9,991 bases of DNA from an uncultured Gammaproteobacteria bacterium. Lineage in GTDB: Bacteria > Pseudomonadota > Gammaproteobacteria > UBA9214. The notes under the pieces were generated by a model that was given only the letters and a program-made list of their open reading frames with translations, searched no databases and was not told the origin of the DNA. Position numbers and translations under genes: made by a program. This document shows, piece by piece, positions 1-6,387 of the stretch (its first letter is position 1; each line of letters begins with the position of its first letter). The stretch lies in NCBI GenBank assembly GCA_905480065.1, contig CAJQOV010000070.1, forward strand, positions 1 to 9,991. Direction: 5' to 3'.

Positions 1-336
1 GGCATCGGCATCATGAACATCATGCTGGTGTCGGTCACCGAACGCACCCGCGAGATCGGCATCCGCATGGCGCTCGGCGCACGCCAGCATGATATCCTGT
101 GGCAGTTCCTGCTGGAGGCGCTGGCACTCAGCACCACCGGCGGTGTGCTGGGGATCTTTCTCGGCCTGGGCGGTGCGCAGGCGGTTGCGCGTTTCTCCGG
201 CCTGCCGGTCAACGTAACACCTGGCTCGGTGATCATCGCTTTCCTGTTCGCGGGGCTGGTGGGCGTGTTTTTCGGCCTGCACCCGGCACGCAAGGCGTCG
301 CGGCTGCGCCCGATCGTGGCATTGCGCTATGAATAG
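1..336 (+). CDS. MacB-like ABC transporter permease, C-terminal part (5' end outside window)
   Basis: The reading frame is already open at base 1, so the gene enters from the left and only about 111 C-terminal residues are visible. They match the end of the FtsX/MacB permease fold: the motif 'ERTREIGIRMALGAR' after the periplasmic domain, then two hydrophobic segments (around 'GGVLGIFLGLGGA' and 'VIIAFLFAGLVGVFFG') and the family's closing 'PARKASRLRPIVALRYE'. In this family the permease works with an ABC ATPase, fused or separate, and often with a periplasmic adaptor and outer-membrane channel to drive export or lipoprotein or peptide extrusion by mechanotransmission. The substrate cannot be inferred from this fragment. 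The stop is TAG at 334-336. Whether the ATPase domain is on the same polypeptide is not visible. Family assignment is confident; the exact MacB subtype is not. Confidence 0.92.
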   Translation, partial: GIGIMNIMLVSVTERTREIGIRMALGARQHDILWQFLLEALALSTTGGVLGIFLGLGGAQAVARFSGLPVNVTPGSVIIAFLFAGLVGVFFGLHPARKASRLRPIVALRYE

Positions 337-765
337 GAAAGATGTCTGGATCTGGATTGCGGAACTCCATGGTCGGTAATTTCCCGGCTCGCAATAAACG
401 TTCAGAGAATTCTGCGTCGCGTGGTTATGCGTATAGACCGTAAACGAAATGTGCGGCCTGGTTGAAGTGGCTGTCGGCTGTGTCTGCTACTGGCCAGGCC
501 CGGAACTATCAGGATGAATGCCTGGGTCATTTAACCAGGTGGCGTGGTGCGACTCCTGCCGGGCTTCAGATCACTGCCATGAAAATCGCGACGTAACCAG
601 TAGCAACCCGTTCCGGGTAATCGCTGTTTTCACATCACAGGGCTGCGCGGCTTGATTGACATAAGTCGGCATGAACCCCAGAATCAGCCACTATTTTGTG
701 GGCTGGAACGTATCAGCTGCGTTCTGCGGACCAGATTATCTACTATCAATTGACAGGGAAGTACC
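337..765. other. Gene-free intergenic region, 429 bp
   Basis: No open reading frame here has a credible start, ribosome binding site and composition. The only structure seen in the left part is a 7-bp inverted repeat, GGCCTGG at 455-461 and CCAGGCC at 494-500, with no T-tract and therefore not a convincing terminator. The right part holds the promoter candidate for the lysine-rich gene (listed separately). No clear rho-independent terminator follows the permease gene. Confidence 0.6.
656..684 (+). promoter_or_regulatory. Candidate sigma70 promoter for the lysine-rich DUF2934 gene
   Basis: A perfect -35 hexamer TTGACA lies at 656-661. It is followed after exactly 17 bases by CAGAAT at 679-684, which matches four of six positions of TATAAT. 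Transcription would start near 690 and leave a leader of about 75 bases before the ATG at 766. The strong -35 and ideal spacing support it; the weak -10 keeps the confidence moderate. Confidence 0.4.
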
Positions 766-1122
766 ATGACTCCTGCTAGCAAGAAAAAGACTACTGCGAA
801 AAAATCCACCGGTAAAAAGGTCATCAAGAAAAAGATGACCACGAAGAGGGCGGTCAGCGCCAGCAAAAAGGTCATCAAGAAAAAGGTGACCGGGAAGAAG
901 GCGGTCAGCGCCAGGAAGGCCCCGGCGAAGAAGCTCACAAGCAAGACCAGTAAATCTGCCAGGCCAGAAATATTGTCGGTAAAGATTGCGCCAGAGGAGC
1001 GCTGGAGACTGATTGCTACCGCTGCGTATCTCAAGGCGGAAAAGCGGGGGTTTGCATCGGGTAGCGAGTTACAGGACTGGATCGAGGCAGAAAAGGAAAT
1101 TGATCAGCTTGTGTACGGATGA
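766..1122 (+). CDS. Lysine-rich histone-H1-like protein with C-terminal DUF2934 domain
   Basis: This is a 118-residue basic protein. Residues 1-65 contain 23 lysines, almost no acidic residues and many Ala/Ser/Thr/Val, the composition of bacterial histone-H1-like DNA-binding tails. Residues 17-33 and 34-50 are an imperfect tandem duplication of a 17-residue unit starting 'KKVIKKK'. Residues about 75-115 ('PEERWRLIATAAYLKAEKRG', then 'SELQDWIEAEKEID') match the short DUF2934 domain, whose function is unknown. The start at 766 is supported by AGGGAAG at 755-761. There is no signal peptide or membrane segment, so a cytoplasmic, nucleoid-associated role is plausible, but this is inference from composition only. 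It appears monocistronic, with its own promoter candidate upstream and no coupled gene downstream. Confidence 0.85.
   Translation: MTPASKKKTTAKKSTGKKVIKKKMTTKRAVSASKKVIKKKVTGKKAVSARKAPAKKLTSKTSKSARPEILSVKIAPEERWRLIATAAYLKAEKRGFASGSELQDWIEAEKEIDQLVYG
814..914 (+). repeat. In-frame 51-bp tandem duplication inside the lysine-rich gene
   Basis: The segment 814-864 is repeated at 865-914, beginning AAAAAGGTCATCAAGAAAAA in both copies and ending GCGGTCAGCGCCAG. Differences are few and mostly preserve lysine or valine. The period of 51 bp equals 17 codons, so the tail grows without a frame change. Such units typically expand and contract by slippage or unequal recombination. Confidence 0.9.
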
Positions 1123-1563
1123 TTGCGCCTGAAAGGCGGGTTACCTCAACTCTGGCGGAAAACAGGAAAAACGGGGAGAGGAATAATAGAAAGAAAAAAG
1201 GACAAACACCGCGGTTATCCGGCGCACGCTTGCACTCCTGCGATCAACCGGCAGGCGCAGCCTGTTTGAAAGATGGCCAGGTTCGAAATTGCTGCACCTC
1301 GGTCGTTTACCGGAATCCCGGAAACATTACGTTGTAGCCGGTACAGGAAAAAACTGCTGAATTCAGGTGGACGGGTGGTGGGTCTTCCGGGCACGACCCG
1401 GGCCAGTCCTTTTCCGGCATGCAGGTGCAATCACCTGACGGGGATAGCCAACCCAAGCGTGAAGTTCGGTGTCTTCGACTAAATACAAAACCGTGATATG
1501 AATCAGTACCCTTGAATTCAGCAACCAGGAGGATAAAGGGTACTGACACAGCGTATGCGCCCG
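1123..1563. other. Gene-free intergenic region, 441 bp
   Basis: Several short reading frames exist on both strands, but none has a recognisable ribosome binding site, domain or coding-like composition. One 72-codon frame starts with an ATGA overlap at the end of the lysine-rich gene, but its product looks like random translation. The only structure seen is the 11-bp inverted repeat at 1503-1546, listed separately. The S8 protease gene ends against the right edge. Confidence 0.55.
1503..1546. repeat. Perfect 11-bp inverted repeat downstream of the S8 protease stop
   Basis: TCAGTACCCTT at 1503-1513 and AAGGGTACTGA at 1536-1546 are exact reverse complements separated by 22 bases. The hairpin sits about 20 bases past the stop of the minus-strand S8 protease and could end its transcript or protect its 3' end. 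No T-run follows the stem on the minus strand, so it is not a textbook rho-independent terminator. A chance or operator-like repeat is also possible. Confidence 0.4.
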
Positions 1564-3405
1564 CTAAAAGACGAATCCCGGATCAGCGCCATTCAGGGTA
1601 TCGTCATACAGCACACCATTGCGGGTAACGCTGTTGATCGTGGTCGTATAACTACCTTGCTTCGCGCCGCCGACCCGCGCACTCAGCTGACCGTTGGAAT
1701 CGGTCGTACCGATAAAGCTGCGGAACGGGGCACCATCCAGGTTCAATGTGAAGACAACCTCGGCGCCGGGAACCGCGTTGCCTGACAGGTCGCTTACCGT
1801 GAGGTACACACGCAGGTTCTTGAAAATCAGTTCGTAGGAGATATTCGATACAAGCACGGTGACGGCTGTGGCCCGACGGATGCTGGTGCTGGCGGAATCG
1901 GTCAGGCTGCGACTGTCGGTGACAGCGACCGTAACCAGGGAATCCGTATCCAGCGTAAGGCCGGAAATATCGAGGGGAATCGCATAACTGCCTGCGGTTT
2001 CGGTTATAACCGGCACCAGGACAGTACCGTCGACGGCGACGACAAAGGCAGATTGCGCGAGGCCTTGTACGAGATCCCCGTTCTCATCGCGCGGCGAGAC
2101 CGTCAATATCGCCTGCGTGTCCTGGTCCGTGTAGCTGGATTTGTCCGTTGTCATTGAAACGGTAAGGGCGGGGTCCGGTGCTGTGATCAAGCCGAGCACC
2201 GCTTCGGCATCCACCAGCGGTTCATGAATGCCGTCGTTATCGCCGGCCATAATAATGGACTCGCCGCTGCCCAGCAGGGCAGCCCGGATAGCACCGGCCG
2301 CTGTGGCCTTGGTCAGCGACCCCAGTTTCTGTCCAACGTACAGTGCCGCAGCCCCGGCGACGTGCGGGGAGGCCATGCTGGTGCCACTGAAGGTGGCGTA
2401 TTGATTATTCAGATAGGTGGAATAGATAGAGTTGCCGGGACCGGCCATGTCCACATCGGCGCCGAAGTTTGAAAACGAGGCGAACGCATCATTGGCCGGG
2501 TTCATCGCGGAAATGGTGAACACCGAGTCGTAGGCCGCCGGCACGTGTTTGGCCGCGTCGTCCGTTTCGTTGCCGGCAGCCACCACGACAAAGCAGCCGC
2601 TGGCCACGGTCGCGTCGAAGGCGCGCCGGTAGGCACTGTCGGTATCTGAGCCGCTGCCGCCCAGGCTCAGGTTGGCGATATGAATCATGCTGGCATAGGA
2701 TGCCGCGGCATTGTTGTGGGCGGTGATGAAATCCAGCGCGGCGATGATATCGGCACTGCTGCCCATGCCCTGTTTGTTCAGCACCTTGAGGGAAACCAGA
2801 GTAGCACCCGGAGCCACGCCGATGACGCCTGTGCCATTCGCCGACGCCGCGACGATACCTGCCACGTGCGAGCCATGCCCATGATCATCCTCGCCATTGA
2901 CCGTGGTCTTGCCTTTGCTGATGAACGTGTTTGACAGCGTAGTGTTCATCCGGGCCACCAGGTCGGTGTGAGTCAGGTCGATGCCGGTGTCAACGATTGC
3001 TACCGTGGCGCCTGCGCCGGTCGCGCCGCTTGTGTGTGCCTGTTCCGCATCAATGCGATCGACACCAGTGGGCAGGCTATCCGCTATGGCATATACTTCC
3101 CGGGCGGCTTCGATCAACTCCACATTGGGTGTGTTTGCCAGGGCCTGTACTGCCTGTGGGCTCAGTGGTGCGGCAAACCCGGGGAACACGGCACGGTAAA
3201 TGTGTCCCGCAGCGTGCAGTGTGCCGAGGCGCTCGGCCTGCTTCACGGCACCAGGGGCTGACTTCAACACCACGATATAGACCGGGTGGCCCGCCGCGTC
3301 CGGATCCGCGAGCGCCTGGGCGGCCAGGCCCGGGGACAGAGCCGCCGCGAGCAGCAGCTTGAATATAAAAGAAAGTATGCGAGAACAACCCGGTAATTTA
3401 TTCAT
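1564..3405 (-). CDS. Exported subtilisin-family (S8) serine protease with I9 propeptide and Ig-like tail
   Basis: The product is 613 residues. Residues 1-33 form a Sec signal peptide (basic start, hydrophobic core 'LLLAAALSPGLAAQ', cleavage after ALA-33). Residues about 41-105 resemble the inhibitor I9 propeptide, which folds and then masks the protease. The S8 catalytic domain spans about 115-405: Asp139 in 'VAIVDTGID', His177 in 'HGHGSHVAG', oxyanion Asn279 in 'VVAAGNE' and nucleophile Ser343 in 'FSGTSMASPHVAGAA'. All key residues are present, so it should be an active endopeptidase in the periplasm or outside the cell. Residues about 412-605 are Ser/Thr/Asp/Val-rich beta-structure resembling one or two invasin/Ig-like domains ('SDLSGNAVPGAEVVFTLNLD'). 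The start at 3405 is supported by AGGTG (minus strand, 3413-3417) with 7-base spacing. It is divergent from the gene pair at 3877-6179. Substrate is unknown. Confidence 0.95.
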   Translation of the reverse strand: MNKLPGCSRILSFIFKLLLAAALSPGLAAQALADPDAAGHPVYIVVLKSAPGAVKQAERLGTLHAAGHIYRAVFPGFAAPLSPQAVQALANTPNVELIEAAREVYAIADSLPTGVDRIDAEQAHTSGATGAGATVAIVDTGIDLTHTDLVARMNTTLSNTFISKGKTTVNGEDDHGHGSHVAGIVAASANGTGVIGVAPGATLVSLKVLNKQGMGSSADIIAALDFITAHNNAAASYASMIHIANLSLGGSGSDTDSAYRRAFDATVASGCFVVVAAGNETDDAAKHVPAAYDSVFTISAMNPANDAFASFSNFGADVDMAGPGNSIYSTYLNNQYATFSGTSMASPHVAGAAALYVGQKLGSLTKATAAGAIRAALLGSGESIIMAGDNDGIHEPLVDAEAVLGLITAPDPALTVSMTTDKSSYTDQDTQAILTVSPRDENGDLVQGLAQSAFVVAVDGTVLVPVITETAGSYAIPLDISGLTLDTDSLVTVAVTDSRSLTDSASTSIRRATAVTVLVSNISYELIFKNLRVYLTVSDLSGNAVPGAEVVFTLNLDGAPFRSFIGTTDSNGQLSARVGGAKQGSYTTTINSVTRNGVLYDDTLNGADPGFVF

Positions 3406-3876
3406 CTTGATACACCTAATAAGTCCCTGCAGGCTAATCGAGCGTACTCCGGAGGTCTATAGTCTAAAAGTCCATGTCCGAAAGTTTATAGAGATCAACA
3501 TGCCGTTTGTGTTGCTGTTTGCTTGCAGCGACCTGGCCACCGTAGCCAGCGGACCTTACACATGGCTGCTACCGGGCAGGGCGGATAGCGTACTGGCAAC
3601 CAACCGCTATCTTCATGCGTGGCTCTCGTCTGCTAAAACAGCTTCAGCCTGCCTGTATCAAGCAACTGCAAGGATTACGCAGCTGCAGCGCGTTCTGTAA
3701 GTAATGCCATAATCTTGTCTGGAATACTTTACATAAAGCAACCAGTCATCTGTCGGGGTAAATATCCTAAGCCTCTGTTAATATTGCTTGTATATGATTA
3801 TTGCATGATTCTTGCTATGTTATGTTGATAGGCTGGTTACTGCCAATCTCGCTAATCGAATAACAATTTCAGTTAA
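3406..3876. other. Divergent intergenic region between the protease gene and the small-ORF/subtilase pair
   Basis: This 471-bp stretch separates two divergent transcription units and should hold both promoters. The right third (about 3720-3876) is clearly AT-richer than its surroundings, as expected of a promoter region. A 114-codon frame crosses the left part, but it starts inside the protease gene on the opposite strand and shows no domain, so I treat it as accidental. CTCCGGAG at 3447-3454 is a short palindrome close to the protease start and could be an operator, but this is weak. Confidence 0.55.
3793..3829 (+). promoter_or_regulatory. AT-rich promoter-like segment ahead of the small secreted ORF
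   Basis: TATGTT at 3816-3821, preceded by TGC, resembles an extended -10 element (TGnTATnnT). Nearby TATGAT at 3793-3798 and TTGCAT at 3801-3806 offer alternative elements. No -35/-10 pair has both good matches and 16-18-base spacing, so the exact start cannot be fixed. Position and base composition are the main support. Confidence 0.25.
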
Positions 3877-4164
3877 ATGCTACATACGCTGAAAAAATCA
3901 CTACGCGCGGGTTTGTTGGCTATTCCATGCATTGCCCTGAGCGGTGTGCTGCATGCTGATGACAGTACATACAAGTCACTGACTTACAAACTGCCTGATT
4001 ACACTCCACTTCAGTATGGAAGCAGCAATGCAAGACGGTCCGGTAGTTCCTGTTGCAAGCCCTCCGGCTTCACTGGCCGTGGCAGCACTAATATGAATGA
4101 CAGTGCGCAGTCGTGCGCGAGGTTACTGGCAGACCACCTGCCCCTACTGTTTATCTCTCTCTAA
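3877..4164 (+). CDS. Small predicted secreted protein, unknown family, coupled to the divergent subtilase
   Basis: The product is 95 residues and I do not recognise it. Residues 1-27 form a good Sec signal peptide: 'MLHTLKKSLRAG' with three basic residues, hydrophobic 'LLAIPCIALSGVL', and a cleavage site near 'LHA-DD'. The mature part is short, Ser/Gly/Tyr-rich and holds a Cys pair ('SSCCKPSGF') and one later Cys. Its TAA stop (4162-4164) shares a base with the ATG of the next gene (4164-4166), giving TAATG, the usual arrangement for termination-reinitiation. No Shine-Dalgarno is visible before 3877 ('AACAATTTCAGTTAA' precedes the ATG), which lowers confidence. Because the last ~20 residues ('ADHLPLLFISL') are unlike a secreted tail, the ORF could be a decayed or frameshifted remnant. 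A small secreted partner, inhibitor or chaperone of the subtilase is possible, but this is only context. Confidence 0.55.
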   Translation: MLHTLKKSLRAGLLAIPCIALSGVLHADDSTYKSLTYKLPDYTPLQYGSSNARRSGSSCCKPSGFTGRGSTNMNDSAQSCARLLADHLPLLFISL

Positions 4165-6179
4165 TGCATTCAAGAATCCATTACCTTTCGCTATTGTTTT
4201 TGTTCTGCTGCTGCGGGAACGCACTTGCTGATTATAAGGACGACATCGGTTATACCCGGTTGCTTGTTGAGCAAGGTGCGAATACACCAAACGGTAGTGG
4301 CGTGCTTGTCACACAGGTGGAGGGCGTGAATACAACATCGCCTGCCTACATGCCAGATGTGAATGATGCGCAGTTCACCGGCAAGTTGATCACCGACAGA
4401 TCCGGCGCGAATCCGAGCGGTTCATTCAGTACACACGCAACAAACGTCGGCAGGCGGTTCTATGGTAATACTTCATCCATTGCACCGTCGATCAGTAGGG
4501 TTAATGCGTACGGAGCGGGTGGCTGGCTGGGCGGTGATTACCTGCAAACTACCAACCGGCGTTCAAAACCGAATGTTGTGCCTGACCGAATCGCCAATCA
4601 CAGCTGGGTCGGAGATACAACTGACGACGCGGTAAATTTGGATATTGTCAAACGGGTGGACTGGCTGGTCGAGAATGATGAGATTATCCAGGCCGTTGGA
4701 TTGAAAAACAGTACAAGCGTCAATTTACCGCTGCTGAGTGCGGCCTTTAATATCATTGCTGCAGGTGTAACCGACGGTGTCCAGGGCAGAGGCACCGTTG
4801 CACTGGCGGCCCCATATGTTTCCGGGCGCATTCGCCCTGATCTGGTTGCTCCTTTTGGGTATACGAGCGACTCTACTCCCGTGATAGCCGCGGCTGCAGC
4901 CCTGCTGGTGGAGGTGGGTCATTCCATCCCCTTGCTGTCAACAGATCCGGCAGTCATCTCAACGTCCAGTCGTGCCGGGAACATCATCTACAATGCGGAA
5001 CGCTCCGAAGTCGTGAAGGCCGTGCTGATGGCGGGGGCGGACCGTATAACGGATAACAGCACCAATCCCGATCCAACTACACCCAAGGATATTACCGATT
5101 ACCGCATTGACCCTGCGAATCAGTCCGCTAACGGTCTTGATGTCCGTTTTGGGGCCGGCCAGGTTAACATCTACAACAGCTTTCACATCCTGACGGCAGG
5201 CGAGCAGAACAGCGCCGAGGATGAGAATGGTGCTGGCGGCCATATCGGATCGTCCGGCTTCGACTACGACCCGTCCTTTGGTAGTGGTGGCAGTAATGTG
5301 ACAGGGTCATACACTTTTACAACCGGCACCAGCCCGGCCATGCTGACGGCCGCACTTGTCTGGAATATCGACGTTGCAAATGGTGGCAGTAATTCTTTCC
5401 CGGGCGCGGCAACATTATATGACATGGATCTGCGCCTGTATGATGAAACCGGCGGTGGTCATGTGCTGGTGGTGGAGTCAGTCAGCGCGATTGATAACAC
5501 CGAAAATCTCTGGGTACGGCTGGACGCTGGTAAAGACTATCTCCTGGAAGTGACGCCCAAGGCGGGGCAGGCATCCTTTCAATGGGATTATGCACTTGCC
5601 TGGCAAATGACGGTTCTCAATAACCCGGTTGATCTCAGTGGCACTATAAAAACCGCGGGTGGCCAGGATATTTGTGCCATGGTATTGGCCAGCGGTCAGT
5701 ATATGTTCTCATGCAACCCAAATGGTGTTTTCTCGCTCACCGGGCTCCCGCGTGGGGCTAATGGCACGGTAAAACGCCAGATCTATGCTGATGGCTTCTT
5801 TCCAGAAATAGATATCTTAACGAACTCGGTTAACCAAGCGGTGGTGATGACACCTTCGGGCAGTTGCCCAAGCTATAACACACCGTATAGTCCCGGTGTA
5901 AATCCGGGTTCAGCCGGGAAAAGTGTCGTTATCTCAGGGACAATACTGCTTCAGAATACCCAGACACCGGTCTGTGCCATGATCCTCGCAAGTGGCCAGC
6001 ACGTGTTCTCTTGTGATGGAACCGGCAGCTATACGTTGCGTATACCCCTGGATATCAACGGGCAGTACAAACTGCAGGTTTATGCCGATGGATTCGCACC
6101 TGAAACGCAACATTTTGATGAGTTCAGTACGAATAATGTTGTCAGGATGGCGCGAGCAACAGAATGTCAGGTTCCATGA
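4164..6179 (+). CDS. Divergent exported S8 subtilase-like protein with altered catalytic residues and duplicated C-terminal beta domain
   Basis: I choose the ATG at 4164 rather than one at 4113, because it puts a signal peptide first (residues 1-22, 'LSLLFLFCCCGNALA') and overlaps the preceding stop. The product is 671 residues. By eye it follows the subtilase order: 'GVLVTQVEGV' at 47-55 replaces the usual V-D-T/S-G strand and has Glu53 where Asp is expected; 'STHATNVGRRFYG' gives His91; 'NHSW' at 145-148 fits the NNSWG strand; 'QAVGLKNS' aligns with AAGN, with Leu180 at the oxyanion Asn; 'DLVAPFGYTSDSTPVIAAAAALL' (226-248) keeps nucleophile Ser235. Residues about 370-485 resemble the jelly-roll domain that follows some subtilase domains ('ATLYDMDLRLYDETG'). 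Residues 488-563 and 587-662 are two copies of a regulatory-like beta domain. The protein may be a pseudo-protease or use a Glu in place of Asp. There is no own ribosome binding site; translation is probably coupled to the small ORF. Confidence 0.88.
   Translation: MHSRIHYLSLLFLFCCCGNALADYKDDIGYTRLLVEQGANTPNGSGVLVTQVEGVNTTSPAYMPDVNDAQFTGKLITDRSGANPSGSFSTHATNVGRRFYGNTSSIAPSISRVNAYGAGGWLGGDYLQTTNRRSKPNVVPDRIANHSWVGDTTDDAVNLDIVKRVDWLVENDEIIQAVGLKNSTSVNLPLLSAAFNIIAAGVTDGVQGRGTVALAAPYVSGRIRPDLVAPFGYTSDSTPVIAAAAALLVEVGHSIPLLSTDPAVISTSSRAGNIIYNAERSEVVKAVLMAGADRITDNSTNPDPTTPKDITDYRIDPANQSANGLDVRFGAGQVNIYNSFHILTAGEQNSAEDENGAGGHIGSSGFDYDPSFGSGGSNVTGSYTFTTGTSPAMLTAALVWNIDVANGGSNSFPGAATLYDMDLRLYDETGGGHVLVVESVSAIDNTENLWVRLDAGKDYLLEVTPKAGQASFQWDYALAWQMTVLNNPVDLSGTIKTAGGQDICAMVLASGQYMFSCNPNGVFSLTGLPRGANGTVKRQIYADGFFPEIDILTNSVNQAVVMTPSGSCPSYNTPYSPGVNPGSAGKSVVISGTILLQNTQTPVCAMILASGQHVFSCDGTGSYTLRIPLDINGQYKLQVYADGFAPETQHFDEFSTNNVVRMARATECQVP
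5625..6149 (+). repeat. Two copies of a two-cysteine beta domain encoded at the end of the divergent subtilase
   Basis: Residues 488-563 and 587-662 align along their length: 'ICAMVLASGQYMFSC' against 'VCAMILASGQHVFSC', then a 'G.(F/Y)(S/T)L' strand and 'YADGFFPE' against 'YADGFAPE'. Both copies keep a Cys-X12-Cys pair (504/517 and 604/617), which could form a disulfide after export. The copies resemble carboxypeptidase-regulatory-like beta-sandwich modules seen at the ends of secreted proteobacterial proteins. They are joined by a Ser/Pro/Gly-rich linker. Their DNA has diverged, so the duplication is not recent. Confidence 0.85.
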
Positions 6180-6247
6180 ATTGCCCCTTTGGTTCCCAGG
6201 GAAACATTCTTTGTTCAGGGTGAATGCCGGGTATTGGTAAACTGTCG

Positions 6248-6342
6248 AAGAACAAAAAGGGGTCGGTGTCATTTTTCTCTCAAAGACAGTGTCCAATATG
6301 CTGTCCAGTGAAGAAAAATGACACCGACCCCTTTTTGTTCTT
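6248..6342 (+). repeat. Long hairpin repeat, copy 1 (MITE/REP-like), also probable bidirectional terminator
   Basis: Bases 6248-6278 and 6312-6342 are perfect reverse complements (31 bp) around a 33-base centre. The arm reads outside-in AACAAAAAGGGGTCGGTGTC then ATTTTTCT. The core element (6251-6339, 89 bp) recurs at 9690-9778 in the opposite orientation. The centre contains an inner 5-bp stem (GACAG at 6285-6289, CTGTC at 6301-6305). It lies between two convergent genes, the divergent subtilase and the minus-strand ATPase, and its GC-rich stem followed by T-runs on both strands could stop both transcripts. No transposase is encoded. A short direct duplication TTTTTGTTC occurs at 6332-6349. 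I infer a non-autonomous mobile repeat, perhaps mobilised by an IS200/RAYT-type transposase elsewhere in the genome. Confidence 0.9.
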
Positions 6343-6387
6343 TTTGTTCATGCTCACTCGAAACCGGTGAATGCTCGCCGGCCGGGT

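Noticed and set aside
1126..1138. CGCCT-GAA-AGGCG hairpin after the lysine-rich gene as a terminator
   Set aside because: A five-pair stem with no following T-run is too weak to call.
1119..1337. 72-codon frame whose ATG overlaps the stop of the lysine-rich gene (ATGA)
   Set aside because: The overlap looks like coupling, but the product has no recognisable domain, and the frame is one of several short ones on both strands in this stretch. No independent support.
3359..3700. 113-codon plus-strand frame across the protease start and intergenic region
   Set aside because: It begins inside the opposite-strand S8 gene, lacks a ribosome binding site and has no domain; better explained as accidental.
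4113..4163. Upstream ATG (4113) as the start of the divergent subtilase
   Set aside because: It would place 17 polar residues before an otherwise good signal peptide and overlap the small ORF by 52 bases; the ATG at 4164 gives a normal signal peptide and a one-base overlap.
5934..6296. Frames reading 'VFERKMTPTPFC' at both hairpin repeats as protein ends
   Set aside because: These are translations of the repeat arms, which give similar peptides wherever the element lands; not real coding ends.
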